Assembly: GCA_027563935.2 (NCBI GenBank)
Contig: JANVAS020000203.1
Location: forward strand, 1 to 64,000
Direction of reading: 5' to 3'
DNA from: Costus lasius
Lineage: Eukaryota; Streptophyta; Magnoliopsida; Zingiberales; Costaceae
DNA length: 64,000 bases
Positions 43,701 through 55,418 of the stretch are shown here, in pieces. Positions within the stretch are counted from its first letter, which is position 1. Each line of letters opens with the position of its first letter. The translations under genes were made by a program, and so were the position numbers. The notes under the pieces are model-generated. The model searched no databases. It was not told the origin of the DNA and saw only the letters and a program-made list of their open reading frames with translations.

Positions 43701-44212
43701 TAACCCTTGCACCCATTAGCAAGTAATTTCCTGGCCTGCAGGAAAGATATCACATGCGGTCCTTGGTCTGACACTAGACCTCTCACAAACAGTCGATTCC
43801 CATCTAACAAATTCAAAGTGATTACTTTCTCAAAGCAATCCACAGAGGCATGATGGGAAGACAACCAATCCATTCCTAAGATGATATCATAATCTTGCAT
43901 GTCTAGGAGGATTAAATCCACTAGAAACTCATAACCCTCTACATGTACCACACAATCAGCACACACAGTGTCTGTAGATAATGACTTTCCTAAGGGAGTA
44001 CTCACAGACACAACATAATTCATCACCTTAGGTAACACAGGTAAACATGCAGCAAATCTAACAGATACAAAGGACAGATTTGCACCAGGATCAAATAAAA
44101 TGCGAGCTAACTGATCAAATACAAATAAGGTACCTTCCACAACGGATCGGGAAGCTCGTGTATCCTTCTCAGCCACAGCATAAACTCTAGTCTGGACTGT
44201 AGGCTTATCTGC
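40738..44212 (-). pseudogene. pol: Tekay-2 pol with chromodomain, frameshifted
   Basis: Protease ([12 protein letters not shown]), RT ([18 protein letters not shown]), RNase H ([11 protein letters not shown]), integrase (zinc region ending RCLTCQ; core with [17 protein letters not shown] and [10 protein letters not shown]), C-terminal [19 protein letters not shown], and a chromodomain ([19 protein letters not shown]) near the end at 40738. The chromodomain would target integration to marked chromatin. Two bases are missing between 42844 and 42845 relative to Tekay-1, shifting the frame inside RT/RNase H at the RSFLGLA block. The parts on either side of the shift (499 and 709 codons) are otherwise open. 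Non-functional unless bypassed. Confidence 0.92.
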
Positions 44213-45065
44213 GCCTCTAGGCTGTATCTCAGGCTCTTTGCAGTCCCTGGCCATGTGCCCAGGTTTCTTACACTTGAAGCATACACCATTCTTCCTATGG
44301 CAGTCTTTCACTAGATGTCCCTTGAGCCCACAATAACTACAAGTGATACCGTTTCTTACATCCCTGGCATCTCTGAACTGCTGCGGTGTATCCCTGGACT
44401 ACTGCGGTGCCTTGTAGGAGTAAGGCTTATACCTGCTCTTCTTGTAGTCTTTATGCTTAGGGTACTTCTTACCCTTGCCGCCACTACCATACTGAGGAAC
44501 CGCCGCCTCAGCTGCAGGAACCATTGCCACGGCAACATGAGAACTCCTCTCAGATATATACCTCTCAATGGTGCGTGCTCGCCCAACAGTCTCAACATAG
44601 GTCTCCAAATGTTGAGCACCAACCTACTCTCTAATGTCCCATCTGAGACCTCTGAGAAACTTGGTAGCTCTCCTCTTTTCAGTGTTTATCAGATGAGGAG
44701 CATACTTTCCCAATTTCGTGAACTGTAATTCATACTGGTCCACAGTCATATCACCCTGCTCCAGGTGAATAAATTCCACCTCTCGGTCCTCCACCAAGCT
44801 ATCAGGGAAGTACTTCTCGTTGAATCGAGACAAGAAGTAAGGCCAATCTACAGTCTCATGTCTTTCTTCGGCAAGTCTCACCACGTCAGCATGCATCATA
44901 TAGGTGGTCAAACATAACTTATCCTCATCTGAGCAGCACATGACTTGGAAAATCTTTTCCAAGCACAACTGCCAGTTCTCGGCATTACTGGATTCTGAGC
45001 CCCCATAAAATGAGCTAGGACCCAGTTTCTGGAATTCACTCACAAGTGAAGCATAGCGCTTGTGA
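44213..45065 (-). pseudogene. gag: Tekay-2 gag, N-terminally deleted with two TAG codons
   Basis: Same family as Tekay-1 gag. The coiled-coil N-terminus is missing: 45065 joins YASLVSEFQKLG codons directly to leader sequence, a loss of about 250 bases. TAG codons at 44624-44626 and 44399-44401 stand where Tekay-1 has CAG. The linker GKGKKYPKHKDYKK and knuckles [14 protein letters not shown] and [14 protein letters not shown] remain. The segment has an extra QVMCCSDEDKLCLTTYMMHAD-like stretch, shortened in Tekay-1. Confidence 0.88.
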
Positions 45066-45165
45066 CACACACATACCACAGTCAGGAAAACAAACATAAA
45101 CCTAATAGGTGTCTAGCAATACACAAACATGTTTTCCCCCAAACTAAGTTTTAGCTAGCCAACTG

Positions 45166-45176
45166 CTCTGATACCA
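45166..45176 (-). other. Tekay-2 primer binding site
   Basis: Minus strand TGGTATCAGAG, three bases inside the LTR edge at 45180. Confidence 0.9.
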
Positions 45177-45179
45177 TTC

Positions 45180-48100
45180 TGTAACATCCCACATTCTTAA
45201 CCCCAAACAAATGGCACAATTCACAAATGATACAGGATGTTTCATATAAGATCGATCATATGCTAGGTAAAACCGAGTTCAAGAAAACACGATCTGAAAA
45301 ATTTCCATAAATTCATACATACAAATTCACAAAACTCAAATCTCATAAATCTCATAAGGGTACCTGCCACCACGCAATCCTTGCACTAGACATATGCAAG
45401 GCAACAGTTATATCAAATCCACAGCTATATTAAATCCGTATCAAAACCATAAAATCCAAAAAGGTACCTGCCACCAGGCAATACTTGCACTAGACATATG
45501 CAAGTTACAGATATATCAAAACCGATTACAAAGAATACACCATAAACCGAAATTTACAACAAAATCACAAAATCGATTTTATAAACTCATATCAAACACC
45601 GAAACCAGGCTGAAGCCCGCGGTGACACAAAAATCAAACTCATAAGACTGCCATAACCGGCAACATAATTCACATAGTTCACATAGTCTCATGATTCACA
45701 TAGTTCATATAATTTATGTTAAGGCCACAACCGGCCCCAATAATTAAGCATAAAAATTCTTAAAACAGCAAACAGCATAATTATCCACGCCAATGCACTC
45801 AAGACATGCGCCCCTGCTCTATGCTTGAAAATAATGAGGGGTGAGCTACACAGCCCAGTGAGTGGATAGTCTAAATCGACCATCCAGAACATACATTCAA
45901 AAATATAGGCAGATTATTTTAAAAATCTTTAACAGGAACATTATGTCAACATATAACAAAATAAAGAAACAGAAGTCATATAGACAGTCAAATGTACACA
46001 CTAGCATATAACAAATTCAGGTTCTAGAGTTTTACTCTAAACCAATTAAACACATATATTCTAAACCAACTAAACACACCATACTTAATTAACCTAGTTG
46101 TCCAGCATATTCAGTAGTGACCAATATGGTCTAACCCGGCTTTGGCCTAAGCACTGGGAGCGGCAAAATCTCGTGCAACACATAAACATGGACAGTGAGT
46201 AGAATCAAGAGGTGGCCCCCGCCAGGTCACGACGTGGCACTTTGCTCTAAAACACCCCATAAACACATCGATGGCTTGTGTGTAGATTCAAGAGGTGGCC
46301 CCCGCCAGTCACGGCGTGGCACTTTGCTCCACACACCCAACATTATAAACCGAGTGATGACATCAAGAGGTGGCCCCTGTCTGATCAAGACATGGCACTT
46401 TGCGTCTTATATCACCCCAACACATAAAAGAGTAATGACATCAAGAGGTGGCCCCTGTCCGACCAAGACATGGCACTTTGCGTCAAAACCCGTTCTCCCA
46501 AAAGGTTCCTACTGGACAACAGACACATCTTATTTCATATTTCACATAGGTGAACATATTTCACAAAGGTGGACTCCTAAGTGTCAACTAGACTCTAGGA
46601 TAGTCATCACAAAAATCATATCGGGCAGGCATCAACCCCCATCACAATAATCATAATAGGCAGGCTGAACATCAACCTCCTCACATATCACAATACAGGG
46701 CTGAAATTCAAACCCTTAACATAACACATAAGGACTATCCCCTTGAGTTCATAGTTACACCTAGCCTTAGTCCTAACCATCACATAATCACATAATTTTC
46801 CAAATTTACATAACCCATAATTTTCCAAATTCACATAATCACACATATTGTTCAAAATTCACATAACATAACACATAATATTTTATATTCGAATATCACC
46901 GAATATAGTGTAGTCCTTAAATTTTATGCTGATTAGTTTAATCAAATTTTGCTATGTTATCACCCAAATTTTCTCAAACAAAATACATGACCATAAACAT
47001 ATAATATGTTACACACATAAAGAAATAACCAAGGTAGCGTTAACAGCATTTATAAAGCATCCATAAAATCAACATAAATTGTAAAACATGTATTCTTATA
47101 AATCACTTTACAAATTACCACAAATTACCACATGTAAACATGTTAACTACAACTATAAAAATTTCGGTTTAACTACAATTATAAAGGTATCGGTTTTCAT
47201 ACATGCTATAAAAATCATTGATCTAATGTTACCAAAATTCCCTATAAAATACCTAGTTAACAAGAATTTCATGCTCAAAATTCAATGATCTAAAGCTACC
47301 AAAAGTCCCTATAAAAATACCTTAAATTTCATGCCACAATTTTCGGTTTTCATGAGATACATACCTTTTACAAAATTTCGGTTTTCATGAAAATACAAGA
47401 AGATCTTAAATTCGGTTTCATGAATAATAAGGATATATAAATATTCGGTTTCCATGACAATTATACCATTATAACTTTCGGTTATCACAAGAAGAAGTCT
47501 TGAATTTTCGGTTTTTAACATTGCAAATCTCTAATCAATCTCATGCATCAATAACACAACCCAATTGTTAGGAATCAATTAAGACAACCCACTCACCTTG
47601 AAACTTAGGTTAAAAATCTCCCCAACAAAAATCGTCCAAAGCCTTTGAAGTCACCCAAAGGATCTCCAAGAAATCGCCAAGAATGTTTCACCTCAAGGGA
47701 AATTCGCCAAGGGAAGAAGATGGAGAAAAATCGCCTCAAAACTCTTCAATAATCGCCACTTCTTCAAGCCGCCACCCTAATTTTTCTCAAGACTCCAAAA
47801 ATCGCCAATAATCTCACCCTAGTCGATATTACCACTTAAACTTTGGGTTTTTAAATTTTAAACCCATTAACCAATTAATTCCAATAGGGTTTAACCCATA
47901 TAATTCATAATTTCGAATTTTCAAACCCAATAACCCATAGTTAACCAATTAATTTAATTAACTTACAAATAACCAATCACTTAACCGAAATCCAATAAGG
48001 ATTTAATTAATATCCAATAAGGATTTAATTAACCAATAAGGTCTAATTAATTAACCAATAAGGTCTAATTAATTAACCAACAAACTGTAATTAATTAACT

Positions 48101-48378
48101 TACAATTTACAACCCATAAATCCTAATTAATTCATTATGAACAACCAATAATAATTCATCATAAATTAACAGCCAATAATCAAATAAATAATCTCTAATT
48201 AATTTACAATAAATTAACAACCAAATAAACTCAAATCAAATAATTACAAATTAACAATCAATATGCCAGTTAATTAGCATCCAATAATTTTATTTAAATC
48301 ATAATAAAATATCACAGCTAATGATTTTATTTAAATCCAAATAATGCTTACCAGGACTTAAGATCCTTGGATCTTACA
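45180..48378 (-). repeat. Shared Tekay LTR (5' LTR of Tekay-2, 3' LTR of Tekay-3)
   Basis: 3199 bp, TGTAACATCCC to ATCTTACA. One side has a primer binding site, the other a polypurine tract with pol, so it serves two internal regions. It contains two CTTGCACTAGACATATGCAAG modules (45380, 45486), four AAGAGGTGGCCCC modules (46206-46470), irregular TTCGGTTTTCATG repeats (47337-47520) and an AATTAATTAACC-rich tract (47860-48300) with tandem CCAATAAGGATTTAATTAA units. Small frames inside are not convincing genes. Confidence 0.9.
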
Positions 48379-48407
48379 TCCCTCCCTCCTTATAAAGCTT
48401 TAGTCCT

Positions 48408-49383
48408 CTAAAGCTCAGCATCCATATCATCAAAGAGGTAAGCATAAAATTTCCTCATATCAGCTTCAGTCTCCCAAGTTGCCTCCTCAACCGACTGATT
48501 TCCCCAGATAACCTTTACCAAAGGTATAGTCTTGTTCCTCAGAACTTTATCCTTTCTATCAACAATCCGGAGGGGTCTTTCCTCGAAAGTCAAATCACTC
48601 TGAATCTGAAGAGGTTCCAACTCTAATACATGAGATGGATCAGGATGATATTTCCTCAAAGCAGAGACATGGAACACATTATGCACATGATCCATAGCAG
48701 GAGGTAAAGCTAACCGGTAAGCCACTGGACCAATTCTCTCAATAATGTCAAAAGGTCCTACAAACCTAGGGCCCAACTTGCCCTTTTTGCCAAACCTCAT
48801 AACACCCTTAGTAGGTGACACCTTCAAGAACACATGATCCCCTACCATAAACTCCAAGGAACGACGACGGTCGTCAGCATAACTCTTCTGTCTGTCCCGA
48901 GCAATTTTCAGTTTATCCCGGATCTCTCTGACCTTATCAGTAGTCTCCTGTACTGCATCAGATCTCAAAATCATTCTGTCACCAGTTTCCTCCCAACACA
49001 AGGGAGTCCTACACCTTCTTCCATACAAAGCCTCATATGGAGCCATCTGAATACTGGAGTGGAAGCTATTATTATAAGTAAACTCTATCAAAGATAGATC
49101 CCGGTTCCACTCAGAACTCCAATCTACCACATAGGCTCTCAACAGATCTTCTAGAGTCTGGATAGTACGCTCCGTCTGGCCATCAGACTGAGGATGGTAT
49201 GCTGTACTAAAACTCAACTTAGTACCCAAACCCTCCTGTAAGCTCTTCCAAAATCTGGACAAAAACCGAGAGTCCCTATCAGACACAATATCAACAGGAA
49301 CTCCATGTAGTCTGACTATCTCATCAATGTACAATCTGGCCAGCCTCTCTAAAGAATAAGTCATCTTAATCGGAAGAAAATGG
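48408..49383 (-). pseudogene. pol: Tekay-3 pol 3' fragment (integrase core to chromodomain)
   Basis: Open fragment of 318 codons from integrase ([18 protein letters not shown]) to the chromodomain, differing from the matching part of Tekay-2 by one residue seen (GKLGPRF against GKLSPRF). Its 5' part is missing: at 49383 the sequence switches after AAAATGG to the LTR of another Ty3 family, sharing only TGG at the joint. Confidence 0.9.
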
Positions 49384-49502
49384 TTAGTGGCAGACTACAT
49401 AGTGGCAGACTACAGAGGAAGAGCCTAACCCGCCACCTTGCTTTAGTATTGCACCATCACAGTTTCGGCCAGATAGCTCAGTCAGCTCAGAGGTTGTGTT
49501 GA
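49384..49502 (+). repeat. Displaced LTR fragment of the plus-strand Ty3 element
   Basis: Matches 51308-51418 inside the LTR at 49839-51611, but carries a 20-base insertion made of a repeated AGTGGCAGACTAC. It joins directly to an RNase H fragment at 49503. Confidence 0.8.
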
Positions 49503-49838
49503 TTGAGGAAAGATGTTTCCTGGTGTTGGGAGGAGAGACACCAGAGGGCATTTTCAGATCTGAAGGAGAGGGTGACTTCAGAGCCTATTTTGAGACTTCC
49601 AGATTTTGCTATACCCTTTGAGGTTCATACAGATGCATCGGATAGGGCTTTGGGAGGAGTCCTAGTTCAGGAGGGTAGACCGATTGCATATGAGAGTAGG
49701 AAGCTCAAAAGTGCTGAACTTAACTATTCTGCTCATGAGAAGGAAATGCTAGCTGTAGTGCACAGTTTGAGGAGCTAGCCAGGGCATATGATCAGCTGAT
49801 GGCATCGAGGGCGAGTGCCAATTCAGTTGGGGGAGTAT
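49503..49838 (+). pseudogene. RNase H fragment and pol 3' end of the plus-strand Ty3 element
   Basis: [29 protein letters not shown] and [14 protein letters not shown] identify the RT/RNase H connection of a Ty3/gypsy polyprotein. At about 49775 the frame jumps to another frame reading [13 protein letters not shown], probably the C-terminal end of pol, so most of RNase H and all integrase are deleted. A purine tract TTGGGGGAG at about 49828-49835 precedes the LTR. The first 19 bases (49503-49521) are the same as the last 19 of the RT piece at 63760-63778. Confidence 0.8.
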
Positions 49839-51611
49839 TGTGAGACCCTGGGTATGCTGGGGTTATACCCCAGACCATTCCATGGATCCAGCGGGGTTCT
49901 GGGGAGGAATGGAGGAGTCTAGAGGGGTGCTAGGCTGAAGATGCAGTGAGCCTACTAGAGGAGTTAGGACACTGACATTGTGTTAAGTATGTTTTTGCAG
50001 GTACATCGACATACTTATCCTTGGGCATGGCCTGGGGGTGCTTTGGAGTGATGAGGGATCATTCCCGTATTTCGGAGCATGGTTAACTTAACCATGGTTA
50101 CCTTAACCATGGTCAGCTTAACCATGGTCACTGGACATGAACCCAGGTTCGATCGGGGTTCAATTCTGAGACCTAGGGGCTGATCTAAGAAGCCTAGGGT
50201 TTCAAGGAATATTCTTGGAATCTTACTTAAGTGAGACACATGCTTCTCATGTGACAACTTATGGCAAGATCCAATAAGATTTGAATTAGAGGATCCAATA
50301 AGGAGTTATTGGGTTCCCTCTTCATAACCCTCTTAGATCCACTAGAGGGGCGAACTCAACCTTGGGCGGACATCAAGAACCAAAGCTTGGTTCGGTTCAA
50401 GGCTTGGGTCAACTTGAAATTTGAATTGGCGCCATAATAGGAAAGTTTCCTATTCTTCCTCATTCACTTGGCCGCAATTGAACATGGAGATTGGCGGCTT
50501 GTCTACATAAGGAGGAGCTTGGCGACATTGAAAGGATTGATGAATCCTTGCTCCACGAAGTGCTGTCCACTTGGAGTTTGAAGAGTGTTCTTCTTCCTTG
50601 AGGTAAGGAGAGGGGCTGAGTTCTTCATCCGAGAGCTCTTGAAGACACTTGAGGGAAGTGGTCTTCTTCTTCATCATCAACTAGCGTTTGGAGGGTGTCC
50701 TTGGAGCCTTGGACACTCGGCCATCAAAGTGAAGAGAGGAGTCTTCACGCCATCATCATCAACAAAGGCTTTCGGCTTGGTGAGGAACCAAGGAGCCGAG
50801 AGTCATCTTCTACATCAACACACCCTAGAGTCTTCCACTCTAGGGTCCGAACCCTAATCACTTGTGGTTAGGGGGTTTTGTGAGCGGCTTCTTAGAGGAG
50901 AGGGGGTTGTTCACGCCATCTTTGTGCATAGCATTGCTTTGGGTATACTTTTAACCCTAAAACCTTGTATTGCCGATTAGTGTTGATATATAATATATTT
51001 GTGTACCTATTCCCGGGATTAGGGAATAGGGTCCTTTGGTATATCAAGTCTTGACCTTGATAGAGGATTGGATTTCTGTGGATTTGCGGTTTTAGCTTAG
51101 GTGGGGCGCAAGTATTGTACTTGTCTCCATCCTTCGCTCGCTATGTAGATCATATATTGCTTAGGGTTAAGCAGGCCGGTAGTTATTGATTGTTAGGTTT
51201 TGAGCAGAGGTCTATTGCTCTTTGATCTACGATAGATCACCTTGCTTCTGTGTGATACTTGCCAGTGAAAGCTTGTGGTTTTCAGGGCGCACAAGGTGTG
51301 CAAAGTGGTTAGTGGCAGAGGAAGAGCCTAACCCGCCACCTTGCTTTAGTATTGCACCATCACAGTTTCGGCCAGATAGCTCAGTCAGCTCAGAGGTTGT
51401 GTTGATTGGGTAGAGTTAGTTGGGAGAGTGATCTGTACTGCTGGGAGAGACGATCTTATTGTATTGAGAGCGCGCATATTGTATTTGCTTATTAGCTTCC
51501 GCATAGACGCATTGTATTGACGAGAGTGATTAGCTGACGGGTTTACACAGTGGTTGTGTAAGTTCGTGCGATCACGCTCTGATTTTAGGCGCGAAAAATT
51601 GGGGCGTGACA
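49839..51611 (+). repeat. LTR of the plus-strand Ty3/gypsy element
   Basis: 1773 bp, TGTGAGACCCTGGG to GGGGCGTGACA, with a purine tract on the left and a primer binding site on the right. It contains a 15-bp tandem repeat with CTTAACCATGG (about 50077-50136) and a TATA-rich GATATATAATATATTT at about 50985-51000. The short reading frames around 50450-50860 have no recognisable domain. Confidence 0.88.
50077..50136. repeat. 15-bp CCATGG-centred tandem repeat
   Basis: Four units with exact 15-base spacing of CATGG (50078, 50093, 50108, 50123), each CTTAACCATGGT plus three variable bases. The unit contains the palindrome CCATGG. Confidence 0.85.
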
Positions 51612-51613
51612 AC

Positions 51614-51627
51614 TGGTATCAGAGCCC
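51614..51627 (+). other. Primer binding site of the plus-strand Ty3 element
   Basis: TGGTATCAGAGCCC two bases after the LTR end. A leader of about 240 bases without other features follows up to the first gag ATG at 51871. Confidence 0.9.
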
Positions 51628-51870
51628 ACTTCCAGCACAGATCAGCGGAGATTACTGGTGTTTTTCTGAGTTGGGACGAGTGAGTCAGGGATATAGACGT
51701 TAGTTAGATTACTGTTTGGGGGTTGCGTACGTCGGAGCCTTGTGCCCGGGGCGTAATTCCTCAGTAATTCTGCTACACGGTCCGTCTCGACCATTCAGAG
51801 TACTTAGCCAGTATTTCCCTTAGTTTTACCTACACAGCGTTCCACAGAGATTGCGCCATCTACGAGGAGT

Positions 51871-53719
51871 ATGGCGGCGCAGGCACAGCTCGAGGAGAGG
51901 ATCTCGAGGCTAGAGGCAGCATTGACCAGATTACAGCTTACTATTGGGGTTGATAGTGATGCTGATCAGGGACCCCTTAGCGAGAGGGTTAGTGCCATGA
52001 GAGATACGATCCATGATGTGCGGATTGAGTCCGAGGGTCATGTAGCAGAGTTGACACATTCCGTAGAGGAGCGGATGGCTGATTTGTCACATACTTTTGA
52101 GGGCCAGATTGGAGAGATCGGCTAGAGTGTAGAGACCATTGCAGCCGATGTCAACATTATGAAGATTGCCATGACACAGTTGGGGAATCAGGCTAGAGCC
52201 CCAGCGCCAGCAGCAGTGGCACCTGCTAGGCGTCATGTTCCAGAGCCTACACCGTTCGAGGGAGCTCGGGTGGCTAAAGAAGTTGAGAACTTCTTATTTG
52301 ATATGGAACATTACTTCAGGGCGGCGGCTGTAGGAGAAGCCGACAAGATAGAGGTTTGTGCAGCCTTTCTCAAAGGCGATGCAAAACTCTGGTGGCGCAC
52401 ACATGTAGCCACGAGGACAGAGGGGGACACACTAGAGATCCCAGATTGGGATGCCCTGAAGGCGGAGATGAGAGCTCATTTCAGACCAGCGAACACATTG
52501 CATAGTGCTCGCGTGGCATTCAGATATTTGAGACAAACTGGTAGTATTAGGGATTATGTGAAACAGTTTGGTACTCTACTGCTAGAGATACCCAATATGA
52601 ATGAGGAAGAGAAGTTTCACTCCTTTACCAGTGGCTTACAGGAGTGGGCATACAGAGAACTCCAGAGGAAGGGAGTTACTACCTACAGGGAGGCTGTAGC
52701 AGCTGCAGATGCCTTAGTAGATATGGGAGGAGGATCCAGATCTACTGCAGCTAGGACCACTTCTTCACCACCGAGGAGACCTACAGGACAGGGTCAGGTT
52801 AAGAAGTGGGTGCCTAATTGGAAAAAGAATAAGGGCGTGGCACACTATCAGCCACAGGCTCAGAAGAAGAAGCCACTGCCAGTTCAGCAGAGACCCCAGC
52901 AGCAGTAGGGGAAGGCTTCTACCAGCGTGACTAGCAGAGGGAAGCAGGGGTGCTTCATCTGCAACGGACCTCATCTTATGAGAGATTGTCCTAGGAAGCA
53001 GGGAGTTGCTTCATTGGCGCTGGGTAGTACACAGGAGGGCCAGGATGACCTTGGTTGTGCGGGTGTATCTGTTAACCCGTTGGTGATTGCAAATGTGAGT
53101 GTCAGGTCTAGTCCCCTGATGTACATCGATCTTGTCCTTAACGATGTACAAATTACTGCTATGGTGGACACGGGAGCCACTCATCTGTTTGTGTCAGATA
53201 GAGTGAAAGATAAGCTGAAGTTGAAAACAATGCCGTGTACCAACAGTGTGAAAACAGTGAATGCAGACCCGAGGAGAGCATCCGGAGTTTCTTATGATGT
53301 ACCGGTGAGACTTGGATCATGGTCAGGGCGGGTACATGCCATGGTGACTGCTCTTGACGACTTTGATGTTATAGTTGGTATGGATTTACTTCGCAGAGCG
53401 AAGACGGTCCCAATGCCACACTTAAACGGATTGCAGATAGTTGATGAACGATCACCCTGTTTTCTCCCTTGCCACACTGCGGCAAAGGTTGAGACTAAGA
53501 ACAAGGGCAAGGAGATTGTGGCAGCATCTATTGTAGCCAGAGGACTTCGTCGTGGTGAGACCACTTATCTGGCGCATGTCAGGGTAGTGGAGGACTTTCC
53601 TCAGACTATTTCTACACCTGTGCAGCCGAGTGGACATAGGGGAGGTTCGGCCGACCTTCCTAGTTCTAGTAGGAGCCGTGATGTTGAGATGAGTGTGGGG
53701 GCGGCGAAGATGTCTTTGG
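51871..53719 (+). pseudogene. Gag-protease of the plus-strand Ty3 element, two TAG codons
   Basis: One frame interrupted by TAG at 52123-52125 and 52906-52908. N-terminal coiled coil (LEERISRLEAALTRLQ), gag domain (PTPFEGAR, WWRTHV, YVKQFGTLLLEIP), Gln-rich basic linker, single knuckle CFICNGPHLMRDC (about 52950), and protease with AMVDTGATHLFVS (about 53160) and VIVGMDLL (about 53370). Codons around both stops are consistent with lost CAG (Gln). The frame runs into copia-2 at 53720 and resumes in frame after it. A Ty3/gypsy family distinct from Tekay and CRM, perhaps Galadriel-like; the clade is not certain. Confidence 0.87.
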
Positions 53720-55405
53720 TGTTGGGGTATGCCCTTAAGGCTAATGTTTGAAGCCTATGGGAATGTAACAAGTATCATGTAATAAACTCTATGTGTTTAT
53801 AAAGGCATGGTTGTTATTCAGTTAGCTACATTGTCTGCTGCAATATATGTTCTTCTGAATAATGTCTCAAAGCTGTTCAGCTGGGCTGACATGCTATTAT
53901 GTCCTTAGTCGATATATCTTGGTAAACATGAGACAGCCGCGATATGGTTAAGACTAATATGTGTTCTAATCTTATAGGATGCTTCGAGCATGGAATAAGA
54001 TGTAGACTCATGGGTACATGGGATGTACTGGACAGACCCTACTAGGATGTTCAATTGTTTGTCACAATGTGAATATTCCTTGATTAAGACAAGTGGCACA
54101 TTTCCTCTGACTTGAGATCACTTGTGTTTTCTAAATGATGATTGTCATTGTTTTGAGGTAGTTCAATATCATTTGAAACATAATGATTATAGACTATCTT
54201 GGATGGTGAGCTTGAATCAGGTTAGAGCACTAGTGATAGACATAGGATTGCCGTCTCCTTGTTTAAGGAGTGTGATGTTCTAAAGGGGCCCCCTGGATGA
54301 GATGATTGAGAGAGTGTATGGCCATACCCAGGTGACAGTGATCATCTGTTCTAATCATGCTCATCATATTGGAGTTACGAGCTTGACAGGCTTGTCCAAT
54401 AAGAACATCCAGTGGCAAAGGAAATATGTATGCTTTGTGAATTGATTCACACTTGTGCTGTTTTTGGGTGAAGTCTTGGAAGACTCTTTCCTTGATATCG
54501 GGAGACAGTGATGTGTTGCTAGATACCCCTCACTGGTTGTGATAATGTAAATTATCGTTACCGATGTTTTAAGGAAACCCTCAGGGTCGCACAATTGATG
54601 ATATGGCTTACTTAAGTCAGATCGTGTGGACTGAATTGTTTCGGGTTCAGTTTAAAGGGATTTAATCTCTGATTGTGAGTGAGATCTGGTCTGATCATGT
54701 TTGATTGATTAGGGCTTGAGATCGGTAAGCTTCGATCGAGAGTAGAGATGCTAGATCGGTCAGATCAGGAGCATCATAGAGATCAACGGCTAGATCTGGA
54801 ACCTTAGGGTTTTAATATGATCTAGGCCATGTCGTTTGGTTTATTTGGTAATTGAACCAAAATTAAATTAAACCAAAATGGTTCAAGCATTGGCGACAAG
54901 TTCACTTGGCATGAACATGTTGGGCGGTTTGTGGTGCTATTTTTAGCAACCATGATCTCCACTTGGAGAGACTCACGTTCGAAAGAGAGTGCTCTCTCTA
55001 TTCTCGCCACTTGAACGCATTCCTCTTGGGTTCTTCCGTGGGTGACGACGCCTTGGATTTGGAGGAGAAATCGGCAAAGAAAAGATCTCTTCATCCCTTT
55101 CTCATTTTCGATCAAAGACTTCTTTGGATCTTGCTAGCACAAGGATCGCAAAGAGGAGTAGGCGACATCAACTGTGTGCGTCACCTCTGGAGAAGATCTG
55201 CTTTGATCTTTGCTTCCTAGGCGCCATTCGAAATGGCTATGGTATGAGTTTTATCTCTTACATGCAATCGTTTCCATTTGGTTGATCATATCACATGAAC
55301 CGATTCTTGAAACCCTAATCCGCTGCCCAAAATTTTTATGCGCCACTGCCTAGGGTTTTCGCTCCCCCTAGAAGGGGACCCCCCTTAGTTTAAGGGGTAC
55401 TTTCA
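53720..55405 (+). repeat. Copia-2 5' LTR
   Basis: TGTTGGGG to ACTTTCA. Conserved blocks with copia-1: TTTATAAAGG at 53796, TGTATGGCCATACCCAG at about 54315 and the 27-bp block at 54508-54534. The rest is moderately diverged from copia-1. Confidence 0.93.
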
Positions 55406-55407
55406 AT

Positions 55408-55418
55408 TGGTATCAGAG
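55408..55418 (+). other. Copia-2 primer binding site
   Basis: TGGTATCAGAG, two bases after the LTR end; initiator tRNA-Met type. Confidence 0.9.

Larger units (their letters stand above)
19375..49383 (-). mobile_element. Tekay-2/3 tandem array sharing one LTR, with nested insertions
   Basis: Minus-strand Tekay-type array: 3' LTR (19375-19383 plus 38819-40708), gag-pol (40738-45065), shared LTR (45180-48378), then the 3' part of a second internal region (48379-49383) that stops abruptly at a junction with another Ty3 family. The two internal copies are nearly identical where they overlap (one difference seen in about 950 bp), suggesting recent duplication, for instance unequal exchange between LTRs. 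A complete CRM element is inserted nine bases into the left LTR. No right-hand target duplication exists because that end is truncated. Confidence 0.85.

Noticed and set aside
54963..55220. 85-codon frame in copia-2 LTRs (also 62398-62655)
   Set aside because: It lies within the LTR and has no domain; identical copies simply reflect LTR identity.
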